From positions 191,245 through 255,244 of the forward strand of contig JAAZIU010000028.1 of assembly GCA_012800735.1 (NCBI GenBank): DNA of 64,000 nucleotides, read 5' to 3'. The position numbers and the translations under genes were made by a program. Position 1 is the stretch's first letter. Every line of letters starts with the position of its first letter. This DNA is from Clostridiales bacterium. GTDB taxonomy: Bacteria > Bacillota > Clostridia > Oscillospirales > CAG-272. The notes beneath the pieces were generated by a model. The model was not told the origin of the DNA, ran no database searches, and was given only the letters and a program-made list of their open reading frames with translations. Positions 24,245-33,355 of the stretch are shown in pieces.

Positions 24245-26112
24245 AACGATTTTTAAGAAGCACCCCCGGCAAGACGCTGCTGTTTATCCTCTGCGCGCTG
24301 TCGATAATTGCGGTGGCTGGATCGGCGCTTGCCGCGGCGTTCTTTTACGATTACGGACTTTATTTCCAAACCGAGCAGTATTCGGCGGATAAATACATCG
24401 AAAGAGAGATGCAGTCGAGAGCCGGTTATTTTCTCCATCTCGCATTAAACGGCGACAACAGTGACATCAACGAAAACTTTTGCTGGCGGCTGACCGATAA
24501 CGACACCAAAAAGGAAACGCTTTCCTCCTCCGCCGAGAAATATGCCGACGCCTTCACACGGTCATACGAATTCACCGAAGATCAAAACAGATATTTCGAC
24601 GAAGGAAAGGCAAAATACACCCTCGAAATCTCTCTGAAAGAGGATCTTCCGGTTCGGGACGATATCTCTTTGGGCGTCAAAGCAATCCGGATTTGCTATC
24701 GGGCGAGATACGCGGTTCTCTATATCGCTCCCGCAGCGGGGCTGCTGGCAATCTTGCTTTTTGTCGCGCTGATGAGCGTTTCCGGGCGGCGTCCGGAAGA
24801 CGACGAGCTGCATATGGGGCCGCTTAACCGGGTACCGTTCGATATAATGCTCCTGCCGAACCTTGTTTATCTTATTTTGGGTGTCGAACTTTTCGGTTCC
24901 GGCATGAACTACGGCGGTTTAATTGTCCTCGGCGTATTCACTTTTATTGAGATTGTCGTCTTTCTCGGTACCTGCATGTCGGCGGCGGCGCGGCTGAAAG
25001 AGGGGACGCTGTTTTATAATACAGTCTTCTGGCGGTGCGTGAAGCTTATCTATAAAATATTCTGCTTCATCGGCAGCATGATTTCAAGATTCGCAAGAGC
25101 CTTATGGGGATTTCTGCGCGAGCTGCCGCTTGTCTGGAAGACTTTGCTTCTGCTGCTGGGCGTCGGGCTTGCCGAAATGTTCGCGCTCTATGTCGGCGTA
25201 TATTCGTACCCAAATCTTGCGGCGCTCTGGTTTTTCAGCCGCCTGATCGTTTTTCCGGCAATTCTATACGTCGCCGTGCTGATGCGGCGGCTTCAGAAAA
25301 GCGGCGAGCTGCTGGCAAAAGGCGACCTCGGTTACCGCACCGACACAAAAGGGATGTTCCTTGATTTCAAAAAGCACGGCGAAAACCTCAACGGCATCGC
25401 AGGCGCCATTTCGGCGGCGGTGGATGAGCGGATGAAAAGCGAGCGGATGAAAACCGAACTTATCACCAACGTCTCGCACGACATCAAAACCCCGCTGACG
25501 TCGATTATCAATTATTCCGAACTTATCTCAAAAGAAAACACAGAAAACGAGAAGATAATTGAATATTCAAAGGTGCTCAGCCGCCAATCGGACAAATTAA
25601 AGCGGCTTATCGATGACCTTGTCGAGGCGTCAAAGGCGCAGAGCGGCAGTCTTGAGATTATAAAAGCCCCCTGCGACGCCGCGACCTTCGTAACTCAGGC
25701 GGCGGGCGAATATCAGGAACGTCTCGATGCCGCCGATCTTTCCCTCGTCGTCCGGACGCCGGATGAAAAGCTTACCGTTATGGCGGATGGACGGCGGATG
25801 ATGCGCATCTTCGATAACTTGATGAACAACATCGAAAAATACGCCCTTGAGGGTACGAGGGTATATCTGACGCTGGAAAGAGTCGGCAAATTCGCGCTGT
25901 TCAGCTTCAAGAACACCAGCCGCGATCCTCTCGACATGACCGAAGAGGAGCTGATGGAGCGCTTCACCCGCGGCGACGAATCAAGGCACACCGACGGCAA
26001 CGGTCTCGGCCTTTCGATAGCAAAAAGCATCGCCGAACTCATGGGCGGCAGTCTGCGGATAGAAATCGACGGAGATTTGTTCAAAGCGCTGCTGTCGTTT
26101 CCGGTGGTTTAA
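24241..26112 (+). CDS. Membrane sensor histidine kinase
   Basis: 623 residues. One membrane segment near 14-36 and an extracytoplasmic stretch of about 120 residues precede a second segment near 158-178, then about four more between 195 and 365. So it is a multi-pass sensor with a buried input region. HAMP-like linker, then HisKA with the phospho-His in NVSHDIKTPL (residue 413) and HATPase_c with N box NLMNNIEKYA and G boxes DGNGLGLSIAKS. The kinase core is VanS-like. Start overlaps the regulator stop. The ligand is unknown; the many membrane segments suggest sensing of a membrane or envelope state. A terminator follows at 26137. Confidence 0.92.
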   Translation: MKRFLRSTPGKTLLFILCALSIIAVAGSALAAAFFYDYGLYFQTEQYSADKYIEREMQSRAGYFLHLALNGDNSDINENFCWRLTDNDTKKETLSSSAEKYADAFTRSYEFTEDQNRYFDEGKAKYTLEISLKEDLPVRDDISLGVKAIRICYRARYAVLYIAPAAGLLAILLFVALMSVSGRRPEDDELHMGPLNRVPFDIMLLPNLVYLILGVELFGSGMNYGGLIVLGVFTFIEIVVFLGTCMSAAARLKEGTLFYNTVFWRCVKLIYKIFCFIGSMISRFARALWGFLRELPLVWKTLLLLLGVGLAEMFALYVGVYSYPNLAALWFFSRLIVFPAILYVAVLMRRLQKSGELLAKGDLGYRTDTKGMFLDFKKHGENLNGIAGAISAAVDERMKSERMKTELITNVSHDIKTPLTSIINYSELISKENTENEKIIEYSKVLSRQSDKLKRLIDDLVEASKAQSGSLEIIKAPCDAATFVTQAAGEYQERLDAADLSLVVRTPDEKLTVMADGRRMMRIFDNLMNNIEKYALEGTRVYLTLERVGKFALFSFKNTSRDPLDMTEEELMERFTRGDESRHTDGNGLGLSIAKSIAELMGGSLRIEIDGDLFKALLSFPVV

Positions 26113-26136
26113 TCCTGCTCAAAATGTAAAAAAACT

Positions 26137-26165
26137 GCCCATGCGCGGTTTTAAAGCGCGTGGGC
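26137..26165. terminator. Bidirectional terminator between the kinase gene and mnmM
   Basis: GCCCATGCGC / GCGCGTGGGC, 10 bp with one G-T pair. On the minus strand it is followed by AGTTTTTTT, the stronger direction; on the plus strand by ATTTCTGTT. Confidence 0.8.
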
Positions 26166-26175
26166 ATTTCTGTTC

Positions 26176-26733
26176 TCACTTCTTCTCCGCCGCGAAAAAA
26201 TACGGCGATGTCGGGGAGTTAATTATCTGCACCCGGCTGACGCACCATTGCCGGCGGTCAAAGGTCTTAAAGTATTCGTAAAGCATTTCCCCTTCGAGCT
26301 TTCCCTCCGGGTGGCCGGGGTATACGGCTACAAGGATTATTCCGTCTGGAGCGAGCAGCCGGACGGCTCCGTCAACCGCCCTCATCGTCGATTCGCGCAG
26401 GGTAAATGTCGAATGATCGGCGCCGGGCAGCCAGCCCAAATTGAACATAACGCAGCAGACGTCTTCATTTTCCGGGATGTATCGTAGGATTTCCGCGTGG
26501 CTGTCGAGTATGAGCGTGTAATTTTCCGGCGCATTTTCCGCTTCGAGCAGTTTTCTCGTGTTTTCAACCGCCTGCGCCTGTATATCAAAGGCGTATACCC
26601 GGCCGGTTTCGCCCAGCATCCGCGAAAGGGCGAGGGTGTCGTTGCCGTTTCCCATCGTGCAGTCGACCGCCGCCGCATGGGGGCGGATGTGCGGGGCGAT
26701 AAAATGCTTGTGCAGTTCTAAAAGATCTATCAT
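26176..26733 (-). CDS. mnmM: tRNA (mnm5s2U34)-type methyltransferase, YtqB/MnmM family
   Basis: 185 residues, the length of B. subtilis YtqB. Class I SAM fold: VDCTMGNGNDTLAL (motif I), AFDIQAQAVENT (motif II), the family motif MFNLGWLPGADHS near 100, and VAVYPGHPEGKLEGE near 135. MnmM methylates 5-aminomethyl-2-thiouridine at the wobble position of tRNAs in Gram-positive bacteria. It is the last gene of the long rbfA operon, 24 nt after the zeta-like kinase gene. No clear ribosome-binding site is seen before the ATG. Confidence 0.88.
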   Translation of the reverse strand: MIDLLELHKHFIAPHIRPHAAAVDCTMGNGNDTLALSRMLGETGRVYAFDIQAQAVENTRKLLEAENAPENYTLILDSHAEILRYIPENEDVCCVMFNLGWLPGADHSTFTLRESTMRAVDGAVRLLAPDGIILVAVYPGHPEGKLEGEMLYEYFKTFDRRQWCVSRVQIINSPTSPYFFAAEKK

Positions 26734-26757
26734 CTATATATTATTTCAGTTTTTGTT

Positions 26758-27474
26758 TTAATTCTCACCCGGCGATTTTCCGGCGGATGAAATAATCGTG
26801 TCGCCGGGAACCGCGTTTGCCGGAACGAAACGCAGCGACTGAGACGCCACGTGCGCGGTGCTTTCCGGCAGCTGAGGGGATACGAAAAAGCGTATTCCCC
26901 GGATTCCGAAAAACCAGCCCGGTACCTCTCGGTCGAAGTCGACGAGCCGTCCGTGTCTTATCATCGCAAACTGACGGAAGCGGGAGGTGTTGTCGTAAAA
27001 AACGGCGAGGTCGCAGAGCGGCAGCAAAGCGGAGAGGTTTTCCGGCAGCGCTCTGTATCTTTTTGAGATGATTCGCTCGTCAACTCCGTGACCGCCGCGG
27101 GCAACTCTTCTGCGAACCCTTTCGACGGCGATCTCAAGCGAGTCTACGCCGACATAATAAAGCCGTATCTCAAATCCCACCGCCTTTGCCTTGCGGACGT
27201 ATTTTACTATTGTCGGACCCGGCAGAGTCGTTTCCTGATGAAAAGATACGCCGGTGTCGATACAGTTGTTGATTAAGGTAATTGCCTGTCGTCCGGCTTT
27301 GAGCTGATCTAAGTTATCCCGCCAGTCGCCGCCGTCCCCGGATATCATCTCATCGGTGTTTATCCTGACGCCGAGCTCGGCGCTGTCTTTCAGAATCGTG
27401 TAAAGAGAGGTCTTTCCGGCGCCGTTTATGCCGGCGATAAGGGTGTAAACGGGAGGAATCCTTTCTTCCGCCAT
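26758..27474 (-). CDS. Zeta-toxin-family kinase (putative toxin)
   Basis: 238 residues from the ATG at 27474 (GAGGAG upstream; a TTG immediately before is less likely). P-loop LIAGINGAGKT with K21, then INTDEM near 41, QETTLPG near 80 and the Arg-rich lid RVRRRVARGGHGVDE near 117. These fit PF06414 zeta toxins, which phosphorylate UDP-N-acetylglucosamine or related sugar nucleotides and so poison wall synthesis. A stretch of about 60 extra residues at the C-terminus is not part of the minimal fold. The upstream 89-residue gene overlaps its start by 1 nt, a toxin-antitoxin-like arrangement. It could instead be a housekeeping kinase, as many chromosomal zeta-like proteins have unproven toxicity. 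Confidence 0.8.
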   Translation of the reverse strand: MAEERIPPVYTLIAGINGAGKTSLYTILKDSAELGVRINTDEMISGDGGDWRDNLDQLKAGRQAITLINNCIDTGVSFHQETTLPGPTIVKYVRKAKAVGFEIRLYYVGVDSLEIAVERVRRRVARGGHGVDERIISKRYRALPENLSALLPLCDLAVFYDNTSRFRQFAMIRHGRLVDFDREVPGWFFGIRGIRFFVSPQLPESTAHVASQSLRFVPANAVPGDTIISSAGKSPGEN

Positions 27475-27743
27475 CAAAGCAGCTCCTCTCCGACAACTTT
27501 TTCCTGGGCTATCTGGAGCTTGAGGTTCAGCAGCGCGCGGTAAAACGCCTTTGAGTCGCGGGAATCCGCCCGGAGCAGCAGGCTTTCAAGCTCGCCGAAG
27601 GTGGCTCTTGAAAACAGCGCGAACATATCCGGAATTTCCTCGTCGGTATCAAAAACCCTTGATGAGTAAGCGCTGAAGACCCGCCCGCCCCCGCTTTCCG
27701 GCGGGGGAAGCGCGCGGTCCGGTCTTTCTGATTCTTTGTTCAT
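27474..27743 (-). CDS. Small acidic protein, putative antitoxin of the zeta-like kinase
   Basis: 89 residues. The first 35 are disordered (Pro/Glu/Ser-rich); residues 36-89 are predicted helical (EEIPDMFALFSRATFGELE, RALLNLKLQIAQEKVV). From memory, small helical proteins of this kind (ending in FYxALLNLxLQxxQE) sit upstream of zeta-type kinases in Firmicutes. AGGAG lies 8 nt before the ATG. It overlaps the GH43-like gene by 4 nt (ATGA) and the kinase gene by 1 nt, so the three are translationally coupled. Its antitoxin role is inferred from position only. Confidence 0.6.
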   Translation of the reverse strand: MNKESERPDRALPPPESGGGRVFSAYSSRVFDTDEEIPDMFALFSRATFGELESLLLRADSRDSKAFYRALLNLKLQIAQEKVVGEELL

Positions 27744-29344
27744 CGGCGTTTCTCCTGATATTTTGGGAGGGGAATATCGTTTATCGGCTGAGATATGCTT
27801 GCCGTCTCGCCGTCTTTTAGTATGGCGGTATAGAGGACTTTCGGACGCCCCTTTTCAAGGAGTAAAAACGGATGCATCCTAAGTTCCGCGCGTCCGACAG
27901 ACATATCGCTGTACATCAGGGTGTTTCCGTAGACTTTCGGATATTCGTCGAGCTTCCATTTTACTCCGTCGTCGGAGACAAGCATGGCGCCTTGTCGGGC
28001 GTCGGCGCTCACGCCTCGACGGGTTCCTGATGTGACAGCGTCGGTTTTTTGATTATATTCCGCCAGCAGTTTTCCTTCGTTGTCGGAAACTATCATATAA
28101 TATCTGCCGCCGTATTTATAAATGAAAGGATCTTCGGCTTTGACCCCCGGCAGGATATCCGCCGAAAGCAGCTCGTATTCGCCGTCCCATCGTCTCGCCC
28201 GGGCAATTCCTATCCGAAAATCGCCGTGACCGAAAGCAAGAAGAATTGACCCGTCGTCATCCTGAATCGGGGAGGGACAGAAGCACCCGCCGAGTCCCAA
28301 TTCTATCGGTTTATCCGGCTGCGCCCACGGTCCTTCCGGCGATCTTGCGAAGGCGACGCCTATCCGCCGCATATTTGCGTCGTTATAAGGCGTACCGATG
28401 TAATAGAGCAAAAACAGCTCCCCTTTAAGGTCGCGGATGCGGATAATATGCGGGTTGTGCGCCATCTGGCTGTCCCAGCTGCCGCGGGGGCGCTGAGCTA
28501 TAATGCGGTTGGTAAAGGAAAAAGGACCGAGAGGGTCGTCGGACACCGCGTGGACTATCTCGGAGCCGACCATATATCCCTCCGGGAAGGACAGTCCGGA
28601 TTTCCAGCGCGACGCCAGCATGTGATATTTGTTTTTGTGATTTATCACCGACGCGCACCAGACGAAATATCCGTCCATCTTAAAACCGGTATCGGGGCGG
28701 ATGAGTCCGAGCCTGTGATGCAGCGGCGCTTCAAAGACCCGCTCTTTGTAGAAGCGGCGGTGTTCCGCTTCAAGCCCTTCGATCTCCGAATTGAGCGCGG
28801 CGAGCCATTCATCGGCGCGTTTCTTTGCTTCGGCTAATGCGGATCCTCCGCGCCTTGTAAGGGAGCGGGATTTTTTATTGTCTTTTTTCGGGAGAATATT
28901 TACCTCTGCGCCGAGTGTTTCGGCGGCGCTTATGATGCCGCTGTCGGCGAGAGCAAATGCGTCGCAGAGAATTTTCGCGTCAACGCCGAAATGCGCCTTA
29001 GAAGTTTCCCGCGGCTCTCCTTCGTCCGGATTCAGCTCCCTGCCGTCGTTTTCGCCGTCTGTCTCAATTTCTGAATCTTGCGGAGTTTCCCGAGAGTAAA
29101 GAAAACCGTCAAGGCAGCGCAGGCAGACTAAAACCAAATCTATCCTGTCGTCGTACCATTCGTTTCTTTTGAGCAGCTCCGTGATTTCCTCGTCCCCAAG
29201 GCGGCTTAGCATCGCCGCGGTGTAAACGGCGTCGATATCGGCTTTTTTGTTGCCTCGGCAAAGCCGCAGGGCGTACGCGGCGGCGCGGCGGGAAAAATCG
29301 TCCGGATTTGTCGCGGCAATTTCTTCGTATAGGTTAATGAACAT
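27740..29344 (-). CDS. GH43-like beta-propeller protein with an extra N-terminal helical domain
   Basis: 534 residues. Residues 190-534 form a five-bladed propeller of the GH43/GH117-like type: FKMDGYFVWCASVINHKNKY, MVGSEIVHAVSDDPLGPF, MAHNPHIIRI, RIGVAFARSPEGPW and EDPFIYKYGGRYYMI. These blades normally remove arabinose, xylose or galactose units from polysaccharides. Residues 1-175 are a helical domain (AAAYALRLCRGNKKADIDAVYTAA is its most conserved-looking part, about 20-44) that resembles a degenerate HD-like fold, with an acidic low-complexity insert near 105-130. No signal peptide, so it is cytosolic. It sits between a DNA-repair-type ATPase gene (1-nt gap) and the putative antitoxin gene (4-nt overlap), an odd place for a glycosidase. 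Confidence 0.75.
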   Translation of the reverse strand: MFINLYEEIAATNPDDFSRRAAAYALRLCRGNKKADIDAVYTAAMLSRLGDEEITELLKRNEWYDDRIDLVLVCLRCLDGFLYSRETPQDSEIETDGENDGRELNPDEGEPRETSKAHFGVDAKILCDAFALADSGIISAAETLGAEVNILPKKDNKKSRSLTRRGGSALAEAKKRADEWLAALNSEIEGLEAEHRRFYKERVFEAPLHHRLGLIRPDTGFKMDGYFVWCASVINHKNKYHMLASRWKSGLSFPEGYMVGSEIVHAVSDDPLGPFSFTNRIIAQRPRGSWDSQMAHNPHIIRIRDLKGELFLLYYIGTPYNDANMRRIGVAFARSPEGPWAQPDKPIELGLGGCFCPSPIQDDDGSILLAFGHGDFRIGIARARRWDGEYELLSADILPGVKAEDPFIYKYGGRYYMIVSDNEGKLLAEYNQKTDAVTSGTRRGVSADARQGAMLVSDDGVKWKLDEYPKVYGNTLMYSDMSVGRAELRMHPFLLLEKGRPKVLYTAILKDGETASISQPINDIPLPKYQEKRR

Positions 29345-29345
29345 A

Positions 29346-31586
29346 TCAGAGTTCGATTATCACAGCTTCCGGGTCAAGCTTGGAGAGCGCCTCTCCTTCC
29401 CGGCGCTGCGCCGTGAAGATAATCGACTGGATACCCGCTTCTCCGAGCGAATAAAACAGCCGGATCATCCTTGAAAGCCGCTTGTCGTCAAGACGGCTGA
29501 ACGCTTCGTCGGTCATTATCGGCGGGTCGGCTTTCGCCGCAAGCAGCTGCAAAAGACTTAGCCGCAGACATATATACGCGGCGTCTTTCGTGCCGGAGCT
29601 CATAAGCTCCTCGGGCATCGTCCGCCCGTCCCGCTCGTAATTAAGCGAAAGTTCGCCGGAAACTCCGAGCGAGCGCAAGCTTCCGTCCGTCGCCGCAGTC
29701 ATCAGCTTTCCGGCGGTTTCGGTAAGCGTCGGAGCGATGGAAGCGCGCAGCGCGTCGGAGGCGGACTTAAGTGTCTCGTATGCGAGGGCAAGCGCATCCC
29801 GCCGCGCTTCAAGCCGCTCTATTTCGGTCATAAGATCGATACAGCGCTCGGCTATCGGCGCCGGTTCGGAAAATACCGCGGTCAGCGCGGCAAGCTCGGT
29901 TTCAAGCGAGTGGACATGATTTCTTTGAGATTCGGCGGCTTTGCGGGCAAACTCAAGCCGCCTTGAAAGATCGTCGGGATCGGCGTTGTCGGGGTCTACT
30001 CCGGCTCCTTCAAGCTTTGCGCGGATAGACGAGCTTTCGACATATCCGGAGGACGCCATGGCATCGTATTTCGCCTGATATCCTTCAATAGCCTTTTCGC
30101 GGTTTTCGATGCCGGTCCGCAGTTCATCTATCTCTTCTATTGTCGCGTCCAGATCCGCCCGTCCCCACATCGACAGCAGCTTCGAAATTTCCGCGTCCTT
30201 TTCGCCCAATTTTGCCATGACTTCTTCGAATTTGCGCCTGTTTTCGTCGGCTATTACTTCATCTCGTCCGACATTTTCCGATTCCTTGATAACCGAGTCG
30301 AGGGCGTGAGAAAGGGTATTGTAGTCCTCCGCGCTCCATTCGGCTAAGTATTTGTCGATATCGGAGCGGTATTTTGCGCGGAAATAGAAGCAGATAAGCA
30401 TTGCCGCTAAAAACAGGACATCCGCCGCGACGAAAGGCAGAATATACTGCGGCGCCAACAGCGCAACCAGGACGGCGGCGGCAATGGCGGCAAGAAAGAG
30501 TATTCCCATCAGTATGGCAAAAGTCTGGGCGCGGCGAGCCTTTTCGTCAAGCGTTTTCAGTCCGTCAAGCACCTTTTGGCGCCCGCCCGCTTCGCTTATT
30601 CGCCTGCCGGATTCGCGGAGTCTTTTTCTGGCAGTCTCGTCAACAGGTATCGTCCGGGTATCTATCGGAGTCATTTTTTCGGCGACAAGCCGGTCGCGCT
30701 CATATTTCAGCTCTTTCAGCTTTTCAAGAAAGAGCCGGTTCGGCAGAAATCCGTTCCAGGTGCCTTCGGCGCGATATTGGGAAAGCTCCTTTTTCTTTTT
30801 TTCAAGAAAACGGCCGTATTCCTCGACTTGCTCCGCGTATCTGAGCGTTTTGAGGTCGCCTATCGCTTCGGCTCCCTCTCTGAGCTTTGCTTCGTTCTTT
30901 TCGCAGATGTCAAGCTTGACTTTCATCTCTTCAAGCTTAATCTGACGATCAAGCACCGCCGCGTGATTCTTCTCCGCCGCTTCGAGAGCGGCGGTTTCGT
31001 CTATAAGTTTGCCGCGCAGCTCGCCTATCTTTCCGCCGGCGCCGCTTTTGTGAGACAGCTCGACACGGGCGGAATCCAGCTTTTTCAGCGCGGATGAAGT
31101 ATTTACCGTCTCGTCGCCGGAAAAAAGCAGGTTTTCGATGCTGTCGTTCAGCTTCGAGCCGTCAAAGGAGAGTCCGTCCGACTGACTTATATACGCCGTT
31201 TTGACAAACATATCCCGCGGCAGCCCCAATAGCGACAGCCCCGGCGCTTTGTCCCTCGAGACGACGGCTCCGGTCGCGGTATTGATGACGGAAAGCCGGT
31301 CGAGACCCGAGCGGAAGCATTCCCGCTCAAGTCGGAACTCCCGCTCATCCCCGCCGCTTTTTACCGTTACGAGCATCCAGCCGGAGACGCTGTCGAAACC
31401 GGGCGGCATACTGTTTTCCCGCTCCGCCTTGTCGGCAAATCCGTAAAGCGCGAAGCAGATAAAGCGCATAACGGTTGATTTCCCCGACTCGTTCGGTCCG
31501 TAGATTACATTGACGCCGGGGGACAGCTCAAGGTCGAGGTCAGCCGCCCCGCAAAAGCGCATTATATGTATCCGGTCGATCCGCAT
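29346..31586 (-). CDS. SbcC/YhaN-like AAA ATPase with coiled coils and membrane segments
   Basis: 746 residues. Walker A YGPNESGKST (K36) at the N-terminus; long coiled coils at about 180-300 and 430-580; two adjacent hydrophobic helices near 355-395 (FAILMGILFLAAIAAAVLVAL and the next); and at the C-terminus the ABC signature MSSGTKDAAYICLRL near 670 with Walker B PPIMTDEAF near 695. This is the layout of B. subtilis YhaN, an SMC/Rad50-like partner of the nuclease YhaO. GAGGAA precedes the ATG. Its presumed nuclease partner is encoded two genes upstream (33356-34495) in the same operon. Confidence 0.88.
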   Translation of the reverse strand: MRIDRIHIMRFCGAADLDLELSPGVNVIYGPNESGKSTVMRFICFALYGFADKAERENSMPPGFDSVSGWMLVTVKSGGDEREFRLERECFRSGLDRLSVINTATGAVVSRDKAPGLSLLGLPRDMFVKTAYISQSDGLSFDGSKLNDSIENLLFSGDETVNTSSALKKLDSARVELSHKSGAGGKIGELRGKLIDETAALEAAEKNHAAVLDRQIKLEEMKVKLDICEKNEAKLREGAEAIGDLKTLRYAEQVEEYGRFLEKKKKELSQYRAEGTWNGFLPNRLFLEKLKELKYERDRLVAEKMTPIDTRTIPVDETARKRLRESGRRISEAGGRQKVLDGLKTLDEKARRAQTFAILMGILFLAAIAAAVLVALLAPQYILPFVAADVLFLAAMLICFYFRAKYRSDIDKYLAEWSAEDYNTLSHALDSVIKESENVGRDEVIADENRRKFEEVMAKLGEKDAEISKLLSMWGRADLDATIEEIDELRTGIENREKAIEGYQAKYDAMASSGYVESSSIRAKLEGAGVDPDNADPDDLSRRLEFARKAAESQRNHVHSLETELAALTAVFSEPAPIAERCIDLMTEIERLEARRDALALAYETLKSASDALRASIAPTLTETAGKLMTAATDGSLRSLGVSGELSLNYERDGRTMPEELMSSGTKDAAYICLRLSLLQLLAAKADPPIMTDEAFSRLDDKRLSRMIRLFYSLGEAGIQSIIFTAQRREGEALSKLDPEAVIIEL

Positions 31587-31595
31587 TTTGTTCCT

Positions 31596-32594
31596 CTATA
31601 CAGTCTTTCGGTAGCCGGACTTACGGTCCACCGTGTTTTGAAGCGGTCTTGCCGAGACATATCTTTCAAGCTCGGCGCAGAAGATGTCGATTATGTTGTC
31701 ATATGTCTTGCGAAGATGGAAGAACCCGGAGATGTGCGGGGTTATAAGCGCCGTCGGAATTTTCCAGAGGCGGTGATCTTTCGGAAGCGGCTCCGGGGCG
31801 GTGACGTCAAGCGCGCAGCCGCCGAGCTGCCCCGATTCAAGCGCGTCGCAGAGCGCCTCGGTGTCGATGGCATTGCCGCGTCCGACGTTGAGTATAATTG
31901 CCCCCGGTTTCATAAGCGCAAGTCGTCTTTTGTCAATCATTCCCGCCGTCTCCGGAGTATTCGGCAGCGCCATCGCGATAATATCCGCTCTCGGCAGCAG
32001 CGTGTCTATCGATTCGTTGTGATATAATTCGTCGATATAATCGGGCAGGGTAAAGCCGCTGCGGCGGACGCCTATCGTATGCGCTCCGAGCAGCTTCATA
32101 AGCTTGGCGTAGCGACCGCCGATATCTCCCAGACCGATAACCAGAACCGTCGCTCCTTCGGGGGAAAGAACAGCCCCCCTGCCTTTCCAGATTCCTTTTG
32201 CCATGTTGTCGCGGTAGAGCGGCAGTTTTTTGTAGAGCGCGAGGGTGCAGGCGAGCATATGTTCCGATATCGCCTGACCGAAAGCGCCGGTGGAGCAGGT
32301 AAGCTCCGTCGTTTCCGGCAGCACTCCGGGGACGCAGTAGGCGTCGGCGCCGGACATCGAAAGATGCACCCAGGAAAGCTTCGGCATCTTTTTAATCAGA
32401 TTTATCGGCTGCACTCCGAAGGAAATATCCGCCTCGGCAAGCTCCTTCGCAAAGGCTTTAAAATCCGGCTTTGCGGAGCTCATGATATCGGTCTGCGGCG
32501 GCAGCAGGTATGTAAACTCATAGTCCGGCGCGATTGCCTGTATCCTTTCGCGGTTTTCAGGCTCAACCGGGATGTAAACCACTACTTTTTTCAT
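31596..32594 (-). CDS. D-2-hydroxyacid dehydrogenase family protein
   Basis: 332 residues. The Rossmann NAD-binding motif VIGLGDIGGRYAKLM lies near 150. Catalytic residues of the family are in place: Arg in NVGRGNAIDT, Glu in TAPEPLP and His in LITPHISG. The N-terminal segment (MKKVVVYIPVEPENRERIQAI) is typical of the broad-specificity subgroup that reduces 2-keto acids. GAGGGAATT precedes the ATG. It lies between the YjjG-like and YhaN-like genes with gaps of about 10 nt, splitting the yhaO-yhaN pair. Confidence 0.9.
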   Translation of the reverse strand: MKKVVVYIPVEPENRERIQAIAPDYEFTYLLPPQTDIMSSAKPDFKAFAKELAEADISFGVQPINLIKKMPKLSWVHLSMSGADAYCVPGVLPETTELTCSTGAFGQAISEHMLACTLALYKKLPLYRDNMAKGIWKGRGAVLSPEGATVLVIGLGDIGGRYAKLMKLLGAHTIGVRRSGFTLPDYIDELYHNESIDTLLPRADIIAMALPNTPETAGMIDKRRLALMKPGAIILNVGRGNAIDTEALCDALESGQLGGCALDVTAPEPLPKDHRLWKIPTALITPHISGFFHLRKTYDNIIDIFCAELERYVSARPLQNTVDRKSGYRKTV

Positions 32595-32605
32595 AATTCC
32601 CTCGA

Positions 32606-33310
32606 TTAATGCTCTTTTATAAATCTGATTATCTCGTCGTAATCCGCCGCTTCGAAGTCGGGGACGGCGGCGGTGTCATTCGGATTTCCGTCGGGGTTAT
32701 ACCATATGGTGAATATTCCGGCGTTGTTGCCGCCTTGAATATCGGAGGTCAGCGAATCGCCGACTATGACGGCGAGGGCGGGGTCAAAGCCGTCTATCCT
32801 TGAAAACACATAGTCGAAATAACGCATATCCGGCTTCGGGTGTCCGGCGGTTTCGGATACGAAAATCTCATCCGCGAGCGGCGCGAAGACAGATTCGGCA
32901 AGGCGCCGCGTCTGTATCCGCTCGACTCCGTTGGTGGTGATGTATATCCCGCCGCCCCGCTCGTCGGCGATCTCTCTTACCGCTTTGGCAAAGTCCAAAG
33001 CTCCGGGAAGCGGAAAGCTGCCGTCGCCCAATTTATCAAGATAACATTCGTTGAATACGATGGGGTCGGCGTCGACGCCGTATCGCCGGAAAACCTGCCT
33101 GTGCCGCTCGATGACCAACGAATCTTTAGTCGTCTCGCCTCTTTCGAACTTTTTCCAAAGTCCGGCGTTGACATCGTGATAAAAGTCATACATAAGGTCG
33201 TCGGGAGTGATTTTTGAATAAATCTTCATCGTCTCGAACCACGCATATTTCTCGGCGCGGTCGAAGTCGAAGAGGGTCATGTCGGCGTCAAGCAGAAAGA
33301 ATTTATACAT
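32606..33310 (-). CDS. HAD-family nucleotidase, YjjG type
   Basis: 234 residues. HAD motif I is DADMTLFDFDRAE with nucleophile D8 and D10; motif II is ITTNGVERIQTRR; the lysine lies in AGHPKPD; and motif IV is VIVGDSLTSDIQGG. The residue order and the FDFDRAE start match YjjG-type 5'-nucleotidases that clean non-canonical pyrimidine nucleotides. Cytosolic. It sits 45 nt after the YhaO-like nuclease gene. A role in nucleotide-pool hygiene would fit the neighbouring DNA-repair genes, but this is inference. Confidence 0.9.
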   Translation of the reverse strand: MYKFFLLDADMTLFDFDRAEKYAWFETMKIYSKITPDDLMYDFYHDVNAGLWKKFERGETTKDSLVIERHRQVFRRYGVDADPIVFNECYLDKLGDGSFPLPGALDFAKAVREIADERGGGIYITTNGVERIQTRRLAESVFAPLADEIFVSETAGHPKPDMRYFDYVFSRIDGFDPALAVIVGDSLTSDIQGGNNAGIFTIWYNPDGNPNDTAAVPDFEAADYDEIIRFIKEH

Positions 33311-33355
33311 CGTGTGAAAGTCCTGAATTGTTGAGAATTATTATGAGGCGCCGGC

